Assembly (NCBI GenBank): GCA_001051155.2
Contig: JYIP02000002.1
Span: forward strand, 441,583 to 505,582
Direction: 5' to 3'
DNA from: Chrysoporthe austroafricana
Taxonomy: Eukaryota; Ascomycota; Sordariomycetes; Diaporthales; Cryphonectriaceae
DNA: 64,000 bases
This document shows positions 14,301 through 23,907 of the stretch, piece after piece. A program made the translations under genes and the position numbers. Below the pieces are notes generated by a model. The model was not told the origin of the DNA, did not search any database, and was given only the letters and a program-made list of their open reading frames with translations. Numbering within the stretch: the first letter of the stretch is position 1; every line of letters starts with the position of its first letter.

Positions 14301-15779
14301 AAATGCTATTCCTGGATATATTTTTTACAATTACGGATAAATATTCCAAAATTACGATTATTATACTAAGTAATATAATATATACTGCAGCAAATTAAGC
14401 AATCCTTATCTTACGGATACTTTACATTACTAGCTAAGGAATACCTAAAAGGATTATTTTAGATAGAGATTCGAAATTCCTATCGGAATTTTAGAAATAT
14501 TTGTAAAAGGCTATCGGAACGAAATTTGCTTACTTTACCGTTTCGCATCCGCAAACGGATAGGCAATCTGAAATAAAAAACCGAATAATTAAAATAGCAA
14601 TTCGGCATTTTATAACCGCTTACCCTAATACAGAATGGACCGAAATAATACTAGCATTATAATTTAACTTGAATAATGCATATAATCAAGCTATAAAATA
14701 TTCAGCTAGCTAAATGCTATTCGGATTTAACTTATTATCGGGCTAATAGATAAAGGATATAATATTCCTAGCAAGGGAAGTTTTCCAAGAAAAAGCTTAA
14801 CTTTTTATTGCCGAAACGCAAATAATAGCTAAATTGCAATATAATAAGCATTATTGCCAAATAGTTTTCGAATTAGATAATTAAGTATATATTCGCTTGG
14901 GTTATAAGTATTTATTGCTAAATAACCCATTTCTGAAATTTTTATAATAAAGGATAAGATTTTTCCAAATTATTCGAAAAATAAGGAATCTAGCATATAA
15001 ATTAAAATTAGCTTCCCATATAAATATCTATCTAATAATTTCGATAATATAGTTAACGCTTGCAAATTTTCCTAAAATGGACCCTTATAGATATAACTTT
15101 ATATATTAGGATTTAATAAATATGCTAGAAAATCCGGATATCGAGAAATATTTGGAAGATTACCGATATTATAAGCTAGAAAGGATAATTAGCCGTTATA
15201 AGCGAAAGTATAAATATAGTCCGTACAGAATTGAATACTTAGTAAAATGGATGAACTATTCTAGCTATTACAATATATAGATGCCTTATAATGCCCTAAA
15301 TGCGGACGAAATAATATATAATTTCGAACGGAAACGCGAAGCTATAGCCGAATTGCAGGAAAGAGCAAAGCGAAAATGGCTATTAGCAGAAGAAGTCCTT
15401 AAACCGGGAGATATTGTCGTAACTGCCTTATAAAGATAAGGCAAGCCAAAATGCAATTTACGAATAGAAAGTATACTGGAACAAGCTAATTTACTTATTC
15501 CAAGAAATCGAAAGAATTCGTAATGTAATAAGCGCGTATTGGAATAAAGGCGATTGCTAAGTAAAGCAAATAAATTTCTGGCAAATGCAAAAGGCTATTA
15601 TTTCGTAAACTGCTAGTAAATTTACTTTATTTTCTTTTTCTTATTAGCGCGCTTACGATTACTATCCTTATCTATTTACTATAGCTAGCTGCGTTACCCT
15701 ATTATTATTACCTTTCATTATACTTTTGAATATTATTTTTGGGTATTAAGCCAGTATTATTATTAATTTCGCTTTATCC
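8340..15779 (+). mobile_element. Decayed chromodomain Ty3/Gypsy retroelement, right copy
   Basis: The plus strand still shows the order of a chromovirus-type Gypsy polyprotein, broken by many stops. Gag-like sequence is at ~9890-10,590 (YPNSYLARNIWD and LNRNKDIRDFEK are readable). Reverse transcriptase is at ~12,440-13,130: the block before palm motif A reads IIIDLCVLNKISVSDIYLLP, and the YxDD box has decayed to FINDII. The RNase H end is at ~13,550-13,740 with AYYIPGRSNILANA. Integrase is at ~13,990-14,770, with a C..C zinc remnant and VSHPQTDRQSE. A chromodomain remnant is at ~15,230-15,330 with YLVKWMNYSSYY. That is the Gag-PR-RT-RH-IN-chromodomain order of Metaviridae retroelements. The stops fit C-to-T and G-to-A changes. 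I saw no convincing long terminal repeats. Confidence 0.82.
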
Positions 15780-15879
15780 CGCTAAGCTTCCGTAAACTTG
15801 CAAGGATTATATTAATAAAGCTATTAATATTATTAAAACTAAAATGCATTATGCGATTATCAAGTTGTATCTTTCCGTA

Positions 15880-17675
15880 AATGCCTCGCTATAAAACTAA
15901 AATTAATAAGAAATAGTACGTTTAATTATGCTTAACTTTTACGCAATGCTATACTTTATATTCCAAGAAAAACCTTTTAAGGTTTGCCGAAAAAGCAAGA
16001 TTATATAATACGCTAAATACGTTTATAAAGTATTGCTTAAAGACTGCCTTTCTTTAAAAAAATATCGGTAAGCTATATATTTATATAATAGCGAAAGCCG
16101 TTTCTATTATAATACTTATATAACGAAAAACTATTTAAGCGATTTCTTTTGCTACCAAGAAGCTTATATAATAGCTTTTTATCGGGCGCTAATTAATAAA
16201 GGTTATACTAATATAATAAATCGAAAAGTCGAATATAATATTTACATTTCTAATACCGAATTAAATAGCAGCAATATTAATCGGCCGCTAATTATTGAAA
16301 AAGCCCAGGAGCTTATTTTATAATATTCTATGCTATCGTAAATTAATCGTTCCAGCTTTATTTATAAAAGATAAAAGCTTTATTTAAATACTTTTACTGG
16401 CACGAATGCTATTACGAATAAGGATATAAATGACAAACTAACAAATAACTCTATTAAGGGAATATTGCTTGAATTTATTCCGAATTTACTTACCGTTCGT
16501 AATCCTATCTTTGCTCTATATACTCTATTAATAGCTTATCGTATCTTATTTCCTACTATAATATCGAAAAACGATCGCTTATGAAATAAGTATAGCCGTT
16601 ATATTAAAGATAAAGCTAGACAAATAATATTAAGCGATTATAGCAATTTTATTAAAAAGGAAATAAATACTATATATTACGCAGCTAATATAGCAGAAAT
16701 CGTTATAGTTTACGAATATAATCGTAATATAGCTTTTGCTATTTAAAAAAAGATAGCTAAGAATATCAAACCAATCTTAATTAAGCTTAAAGCTTTCGAG
16801 CCTATTATATTAATCGCTAATCTAAGCCTATTTGCTATAATAAAGCGAAACTTTATAATACCAGCCAAGCGCTATTGAATTATGGATAATACTATCGACT
16901 TAACCGAAAATAACTTACCGAATATAGCTAGTCTATTAGCTATACCAAGCAAGGCTTTCTAAGCTAATATTAATAGCATTCTGCCTTTACGAATTATACT
17001 TTGCGTTATTCCCGTTTTATCTATTAAATAAGATCCCAAATCCAAAGCTACTGAAACCGAAATCGTAATATATTATTGCATGCTAGCCCTTTATATATTC
17101 AAAGAATATATACGCTATAATTTCATTTAAGGAAGCAATTTCGGTATTAACCGTCCTTATATTACTAATAGCTTCGCTATTTATAATAATATTAAGTTCG
17201 GCATTATCGGAATCTACGATAGTTATATCCAATATTTCTTCCTTTTTACTATAAGAAAATATATATACGAATTCGTTATTTGGTTCCGCAACTTTAATCT
17301 TATTATCTTATCCAATCGGTCGGGCCTATATTTTATTATAAATCAAATCTTCCGTTTCGAATACGATTTCAAAACTATTAAAATCGTCTTTACTAAAGAT
17401 AATATGAATTACAACTTTAACGCTACTTTTTAGAAATAAGCTAACGAAAATAAGGATTACTTTAACGCTACTCGGTTCTTGCAATACTAAAATCGCATAA
17501 TAAGCTTTAAGTCTTATATCCAAGCGCATAAACTAGTCAAAACCTTGCAGCTTAATATCTATAACTATACCGATTTTTGCGATTATATCGGAAAAGAAAA
17601 ACTATTTGCTATATTCCCTCGCAACTTACTAAACTTTGAAATTATTACTAAAGCCCGGGAAATTATCCCTAATTA
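15880..17675 (+). pseudogene. Decayed long reading frame of unknown identity
   Basis: One frame (codons starting at positions equal to 1 modulo 3) can be followed from about 15,916 to the stop at about 17,675 with only scattered TAA, TAG and TGA codons. The other frames are far more broken. The stops sit where CAA, CAG or CGA are plausible ancestors, so this looks like a RIP-killed intronless ORF of at least 550 codons. Readable patches include CYQEAYIIAFYRALINKGYT near 16,153, KEYIRYNF near 17,103 and HKLVKTLQLNIYNYTDFCDY near 17,530. I recognise no reverse transcriptase, integrase, DDE transposase or Starship captain signature. It may be a transposase or cargo gene of another element. Confidence 0.45.
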
Positions 17676-18086
17676 GTAAATATAGCTATTATTTATCGAT
17701 ATAATATTATTAGCAATATATAATACTATTTTCTTCCAATAATTTATAAATTTAGCTATTTATATTGAAAACTAGTTACGATATTGCCATATAACGACTA
17801 TACGCGGCTATCGGCTCTATATACCGATATATCCTATTATAACTTTATTTTATATTTATTATTATTATACTTACTTAATACTTTATTATCTGAAAGCTAT
17901 ATTTTCCATTAATATTTACGAGCAATTTTAATCTTTAATTATATTTATATCAAATATTTCGGCAATAAATACGATTAAGCATTACCGAAATATACTTAGG
18001 TATCGGCTAGCCTTATTATATACAAATACTATATATATCTATTTACTTTAAGTATAAACCGATTGTAATAGAGGATCAATTCTAAG

Positions 18087-18164
18087 CTCCCGGTATAGGC
18101 AAGTTTTCTTTTAATCCCCGGTATGGGCATATTTGTTATTCAAGTCCCCAGTATAAGCACGTTT
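18087..18164 (+). repeat. Three imperfect ~29-bp tandem repeats
   Basis: CYCCSGTATRGGCAWRTTT-like units begin near 18,087, 18,116 and 18,145, spaced about 28-30 bp. The short stretch is less AT-rich than its surroundings. Function unknown. Confidence 0.5.
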
Positions 18165-18358
18165 ACCTATTAGGATTCTAGCACGAGTCAGCTTTATAAA
18201 ACGATTATTATTTCCTATATAATTTCCTTTATCCAATAGTGCTATTATGCTTTTCCTTGCCGTATAACCCAGAATCCCACTATATCGTATTACTGCTACC
18301 CAAGACGTCTCTGACGGTTAGCTTCCTTTATAGACAAAAGTCATAAAGGGCCGGCAAT

Positions 18359-18872
18359 TGATAGCAAAACCTATAGACGAGGTGAATTCGTAATGGATTC
18401 GCCTAGTAAATCTATAGTAAATCCCCTAGTAAATACGCAGTGAATTTACCAGGTAGATGCCATACCCTTACCGGGAGGCCTATATAATGCCCTGATAGGC
18501 TTTAACGTAATTCACTTTCTTGGAAGAACTATGCTTCATAATATATTTCAGTACGTTCACCATTACTTATAAGACCGATATTTTTACAAGAGCCGTTGCT
18601 TTATAAAGCCGATAATCGAAACCCGATTATATAGCAAAAGCGTACAAAGCGTAGCTATTAATTGATAATAAACGTACTGAAATATATTATAAAGCATGCT
18701 TTTTCTAAAAAAATAAATTACGTTAAGAGCATATTAAGGCATTTTATAGGCTTCCTAGTAAAAGTATAGCATCCACTTAATGAATTCATTGCGTATTTAT
18801 TAAGGGATTTACTATAGATTTACTAAGCGGAATCTACTATAAATTTACTACGTTTATAGGTTTTGCCATCAA
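18359..18872. mobile_element. Foldback/MITE-like element with ~200-bp inverted termini
   Basis: Left arm 18359-18558 and right arm 18675-18872 are inverted copies. The outer ends read TTGATAGCAAAACC and GGTTTTGCCATCAA, which match over 13 of 14 positions as inverted repeats. The ~115-bp middle has no coding frame. Arms this long and an unprotected short core suit a non-autonomous foldback or MITE-type DNA element. The same arms occur at the centre of the large palindrome (7660-8160). A target-site duplication cannot be fixed confidently; the TTGAT/ATCAA ends could be part of the terminal repeat. Confidence 0.7.
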
Positions 18873-19843
18873 AATTTAAATATTAATAATAATTGAAAAA
18901 TCTTATAAAGATTATATTTATCTTATTTTATTTGCTTTTATTATATTATTATAAAATAGTTTTATAACAAGGCTGTGAATTTTAACCAGGCCAAGGGTTA
19001 ATACCAAAATCTGTTCCCCACAACAAAGTAGTATGTAAAAGGGAACGCTATTCTGCCCCGCTCTCCTGTCCTAAGCAACATCGCTCTTTGAGCCTGGTCG
19101 ACTTCTCTTGCCGACGATAGCAGAAAAGACAGCACGACGACAATGTCATCATTATGAAGTACGATCTATGCGACGGCAACAGCGAACGAGCAGTCTCATT
19201 TAGCGTCTGGGAGCCCTGCCTCGGACTTGAAAGACTAGTAGTGCTAACGAACTAGACGACTTCCAGTACACGAGTACGCTCCCAACCCAGCACACCTCCC
19301 TGAGAGGTTTTGGTAGCACGAACCTATTCTTGATCTTTGGCAGGACGCACATGTAGATGGGCAGGACAAACGCATTCGCGAGGTCGAGACCCAGCTGCCA
19401 ATTTGCATACGGAGACAGCTGTGCAGCCAGTCACCCACCTGTTGTCCAGTAGCACATTGCTCTTCATCCTAGCCGCACGAATACTTCAGCTCATGCAAGC
19501 AAGCTGCTGATGCCCCTATCTACTATTTGCTTATGGTGGTGGAATGTCTGTCTCCCATAGGCCGCTGAGCGAGATAGCTGGCAGGTATGGTGGTAGGACA
19601 CTATGAGCATGCTGATGGGCGGGCAGGCGAGGTGGCGGGGTACTGTAGCGGGGTACTTAAGGCCTAGCCCTCCGAAGCTAAGACGCGTCTCAGCGTCATG
19701 CCGCTACCGCGTCGGACAAACGTCGACGTCTTGCGGTTTACAATAGTGCAACGGGAAAGACAGCGCCTTGCATTCGCTGAAAGAAACACAACCCCCCCAT
19801 CCCCCTAAAAACCCGACGAAACTGTAGTATCTTCAGCCCTTCT
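18873..19843. other. AT-to-GC boundary and dim-5 upstream region
   Basis: AT-rich sequence continues to about 18,970 and then switches abruptly to GC-rich DNA. No gene is supported between the boundary and the dim-5 start. The segment presumably contains the dim-5 promoter and 5' UTR. Confidence 0.6.
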
Positions 19844-21218
19844 ATGCCTTCGATCGAGCTGTCGTTCGTTCTACAAGACTACTGTGACGGCGTTGTGGCC
19901 AAAATGGAAGCTGCCACAAAGCGTCACTTTTTCCACCATGGCGAGGACCAGCAGGTAGGTATGCTTCGGCTGTTTGTTGAGCTAGCCATACAGTTCGAGG
20001 ACCCATCCGCTGACCGTGCTCTTCTCCTGTTGCCTGTCAGGTGGCCACCGAGGAGCGACAGGACTGTCATTGGTGTCAACTCCGTTCCTTTCGAACCCAC
20101 AGGACACTCCCCGTCACCATTGTCAATGATACCGATGACGGCGAAGTTCTCCCGTCCAATTTCCGCTTCATTGATCGCTCCGTCTTGGGGACCGGCGTAG
20201 CCCCTACCGAGGACGATTTTCGCTACGGTTGCGACTGCCCTGACGAGGACTCCTGCATGTATGCTGGCTGTGCTTGTCTGGACGAGATGGCCGGCTCTGA
20301 CGACGACCAAGAGGATTCGCCCATAGGCGAGTTCAGCGAGGAAGACGAGGAGTTCCTGCAGTGGGCCGCCAGCACGCAGAAGAGGCCGGACTGGGCAAGA
20401 CAGAGGGCCAGCAGGCAAGGCTCCAGAGACGATGCCGCCCCCGTATCGGCTGACGGAAAGAAGTCGAAGAAGAAGCGCTTCGCGTACCACTCCCAGGGCG
20501 CTAAGGCTGGCCTCCTACGCGGATCCGAGCTGAAGAACTCTCGCGCCCCCATCTACGAGTGCCATGAAGGCTGCCGCTGCAGCAAAGCCGGGTGCCCAAA
20601 TCGTATAGTTGAGAGAGGCAGGCAGGTTCCCCTGCAGATCTTTCGCACAGAGGACAAGCGTGGCTGGGGTAAGTGCGATCGCAGATGCCCTTACGTGAAG
20701 AAGCACTGTATGGTACTGACGAGCTTGTTCCTCGACCGCCCGCAGGCGTCAAGACCATGCGCGCGTTAAAGCGTGGTCAGTTTGTGGATTGCTACCTCGG
20801 CGAGATCATCACACCCCGCGAGGCCGAGAGGAGACGACACCATGCCAGCAAAGCCCAGCGGAAGGACGTCTATCTCTTTGCCCTAGACAAGTTCACAGAC
20901 CCGGAGTCCAATGATCCCCGCCTGCGCGGGGCACCACTTGAGGTCGACGGAGAGTTCATGTCCGGGCCGACGCGGTTCATAAACCACAGCTGCGAACCTA
21001 ACCTCCGCATCTTTGCGCGCGTGGGCGATCATGCCGACAAGCATATCCACGACCTCGCGCTGTTTGCTATTGAAGATATAAAGAAGGGCGACGAGCTGAC
21101 CTTTGACTACGTCGACGGGCAGGAGGAGATAGAAAGCAACGCCAAAGACGTAGCACTGCAGGGGGAGATGACGAGGTGTCTGTGCGGGAGCAAGAAATGT
21201 AGGGGCTACTTGTGGTGA
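19844..21218 (+). CDS. dim-5: Histone H3 lysine-9 methyltransferase, DIM-5/Clr4 type
   Basis: Trimethylates H3K9 in heterochromatin; in Neurospora this mark directs HP1 and DNA methylation to RIP-mutated DNA. Three exons: 19844-19954, 20041-20668 and 20746-21218 (introns 86 and 77 bp), predicted 403 residues. The pre-SET zinc cluster is complete with nine cysteines (C101, C103, C109, C114, C116, C211, C215, C217, C222). The SET core has NHSCEPN at 326-332 and the catalytic-region FDY at 366-368, and the post-SET CxCxxxxC is C391/C393/C398, which with C329 makes the last zinc site. The segment before the zinc cluster (VTIVNDTDDG, NFRFIDRSV) is typical of DIM-5. Unusual: an acidic then lysine-rich insert, about residues 120-200, splits the pre-SET module and makes the protein longer than N. 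crassa DIM-5 (about 320-330 residues). It is the first gene beside the RIP block. Confidence 0.93.
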
Positions 21219-22576
21219 TAGGTCACGCTGCAAAAGTAGCGAGAGGAAGTTCCACCTCACAGGCGAAGATGCTATGGAAAGGTACTGCAGCTCTTGTCTC
21301 GACCTGCCGTCTCCCAAGTGTGATGTGCGCGCTGCGATAGGTGAGTAGCTCAGCGTACACGAGCCGTTCTGAACAGTACTCAGGGAAATGATAATCTACC
21401 ACCCACGAACGCTAGACAACTCGCCCGCGAGTATGGGTTCGTATCTGGCGCCCTGCTTGTGGCAAGCACCCCCGAGTCAAGACCGCACTGAACACCTCTA
21501 TATGCGAAAATTAGCTGCGGGTTCGACGGACGTCTGGAGCAAGACCACGCTCCTCTGGCATTCGCAGGGCGGCGTCTTTATGGACGACAAGGTTTCGGTG
21601 CTTCATGACTAGCCTCGACAGGTCAAAGGGCATGCAAGCATGTACCGGCTGCCGCGCACCAGCTTGACCGCCAGGCCCTCAACCATGTCCGGCTGCCACG
21701 GCTCCTTGTCGATAGTCTCGTGGACCCTCCAAGCGGATGGGAAAAATTACTCGCGCTGGAAAGTGAATACGAAGGAAAGTTACTGCCTGTGATTGTGCAT
21801 ATTGCAGCATCCTACCTCTCAGCTGCTCATGATCACTAGGAGAGTTTTGTAAAGGACAGGCGGGGCATCTCGATCCGTAGAGGATGCTAGTTACGATGCT
21901 GGTGGGCATTTGAGATGTCTCCGTTGGTATTGATATCTATTTTAGGTGTCTTTTCTGTATAATTAGTTACCAAGGCTCTTCCTGCCTGGGTCTGGGGGAT
22001 GGGCCTCCCTGGGAGGCGGGTTAGTTTGGTTGTGAGATTACCCAGTATAGATGGGTAAGGGTTGGTCGACAGTGCCCCACTCTGCCCTCTCTACTAGAAC
22101 TGAGTAGGCACGCTAGGCAGCTAGGCACGATACTGTAGGCACTGCTGCGTACCACGTGGGTGCGGTACCTACCACGTCCTACTTCGAACTTCGTCCTTTA
22201 CAACCCAAACCCAGCCTCGGGTCGCCCACCGTCACCGTCGCGGCAGCCAGAGCAAGGCCACACATTGCTCCGGCAGAGCGCATCTCTTCATCGTGGTCTC
22301 TGGAATCCATGATCTGGGATGCAATGCGCTGATCGGGTTCCCAAGGCTGCAAAGGGATTGTCAGCTCGTCCCGTCTTCAGGCTCGTTGTCCGCTGTCATT
22401 CTGGCATGATCCGTCCTGTCATCACACTACCCAGCATTCGGAGCTTGGACATCGAGATGAAGAGAGCATGAACTGGGGAACCCTGACGAGAGATATGCTG
22501 AGGTGAGAGCCAGGGAGACCTGAGCCGGACTACATGCCACAAGCCAGCGGTCGAGCTGCCCTACTCAATATCTAAT
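21219..22576. other. Intergenic, dim-5 3' flank and UBTD promoter
   Basis: No coding region could be supported. Short open frames here (for example 21388-21612) have no recognisable domain or splice continuation. Confidence 0.5.
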
Positions 22577-22670
22577 ATGGTGCGTGGCTCACCTTGTCCT
22601 CAGCCCTATTGCTCACTTACACTCTACTTGCACTGACACACACACACACTCACACACACTCACTCACTCA

Positions 22671-22713
<43 letters not shown>

Positions 22714-23907
22714 TGTGTGTTTATGTGCCCGACCCCCTCTCGCTCACTTGCACGCTCTCGTCACAGATCGACCGTCCGTCTGCGCGCTATTTGAAATGCC
22801 TCTCACGCTAGGCACGGACAGACATACAGACAGACCTGAGGGCAGCTACTGACCATGATACCTTCACCCTGCAGGGTTGCTGCTTTTCTCGCCCGCAGGG
22901 GCCGAATTCGCCCTACCCAGGAGCTCCTCAGCCCGGACCTGCCCGCGCTGTCAACCCTCCTTCTCGCCGTCCCCAACCTCTCCCTCCTGCTACTCCATCC
23001 CAGGGCTCTGAGGATGGCCCCGCTGCACCTTACCAGCGCACCCGTCGCCGCCGGAGACCTCTTGGCCAGCATATCAACAAGCCACTGCGTCGACAGGGCT
23101 GGACATCCAAGGATCACCCATGGTCACGAACTGCTCTGGACCGTGAGCGTCGAGATTTCTTCGAGACTAGGGTTGACGGCCATCCCGAGATCTGGCAAGC
23201 TCTCAACGCTGCCCTCCGCGTTCTGTGGGATGCTGATACAGCCCGCCATGCCGTCCCAGGTAACAGCGACGTCGAGGTGGACAGCGACGAGCATGATCCT
23301 TCCGTTGCTCTGGCTACCGCCCAGAGCATTTTAGATGCGGTGGACATTACTCTCCCAACCGGCAACCTCGCCGATGGTGCTTACGACTCGCTTGGACACT
23401 ACTATCAGCTGCCCTCATACATCGTCTCCGACCCTATCAATACCGTCTCCATCAGTCAGAGCAACAGTTGTCTCGGCGAGAGTCAAGACAATCTGAAGGA
23501 TGCTAGCGACGCTGCCGAAGAGTTGAACGACGACGCGGCCCGGAGGCGCAGAGAGGACAAGGGCAAGGCTGTCGCTGACATCCGCGCTCAAGTTCTCGCT
23601 ATTGTGCGCCCGAGCGACGGCTCGGGCGATCTGAAATTCCATCTTACCAAAGAGGAGACTGCTCGCAGCGTCATTCGCAGGGTGGTGGAGGAGACAGGCG
23701 TGAGTCCGCCAAGCTCCGTGCCTACCAACCCCCCCCCCCTCTCTCTGTGCTGACGGCTCTTCATCATAGTTCCAGCACTGGTCAGCTCGCAATATCCGCC
23801 TCGTTTTTCTGGGCAAGGTCCTCAACGAGAATCAACCGCTCATGGCCCAAGGCTGGCAGCCTGGCCAGGTTCTCAACGCCTTTATTAGGAATGATCCTCC
23901 AAGTTAG
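22577..23907 (+). CDS. UBTD1/2-type ubiquitin-domain protein, predicted acylated N-terminus
   Basis: Three exons: 22577-22579 (only the ATG), 22875-23699 and 23770-23907; introns 295 and 70 bp; 321 residues. The ATG is followed directly by a GTGCGT donor. The acceptor CTGCAG at 22874 restores MGCCFSRPQGPNSPYPG, the start expected of fungal UBTD proteins. Gly2, Cys3, Cys4 and Ser6 fit N-myristoylation plus palmitoylation, so membrane attachment is likely (inference). The N-terminal UBTD domain spans about residues 58-175, with RRPLGQHINKPLR, FETRVDGHPEIW and ITLPTGNL. A charged linker follows. The C-terminal ubiquitin-like fold, about 235-320, ends in NIRLVFLGKVLNEN. Human relatives bind E2/E3 ubiquitin-pathway factors; the fungal role is not established. 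The first-exon choice is inferred, and the long first intron holds a microsatellite. Confidence 0.82.
22634..22722 (+). repeat. Compound CA/CT/GT microsatellite inside intron 1 of the UBTD gene
   Basis: Runs of CA (with CACT interruptions), then CT, then GT. The CA and GT tracts are complementary, so the transcript could fold into a hairpin with the CT tract as loop. Confidence 0.9.

Larger units (their letters stand above)
1..15779. repeat. Giant imperfect inverted repeat (palindrome) in AT-rich RIP block
   Basis: The left arm (1-7862) is the reverse complement of the right arm (7912-~15779), with a spacer of about 50 bp. Seen directly: the first 60 bases read backwards match 15720-15779, and 7140-7265 reads backwards as 8521-8640, so paired positions sum to about 15,780 throughout. 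The mismatches I compared are largely C/T and G/A transitions, as expected if RIP mutated both copies. The left arm runs into the window edge, so the palindrome may be longer. Both arms hold the same decayed Gypsy element in opposite orientation. An assembly artefact (collapsed or folded contig) cannot be excluded from sequence alone, but the arms differ at many sites, which argues against a simple duplicated read path. Confidence 0.85.

Noticed and set aside
8300..15779. Long terminal repeats of the right Gypsy copy
   Set aside because: The start (8300-8500) and end (15,600-15,779) of the copy do not look alike, so no LTR could be supported.
15880..17675. Starship captain (DUF3435 tyrosine recombinase)
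   Set aside because: Considered because the frame is long and intronless in a mobile block, but none of the recombinase signature could be read.
1..18980. Mitochondrial DNA or a centromere as the source of the AT-rich block
   Set aside because: Nuclear Gypsy domains, inverted copies and transition-type decay explain it better; a centromere cannot be tested from sequence alone.
19924..20552. Minus-strand frames of 188 and 109 codons
   Set aside because: Shadows of dim-5 exons 1-2.
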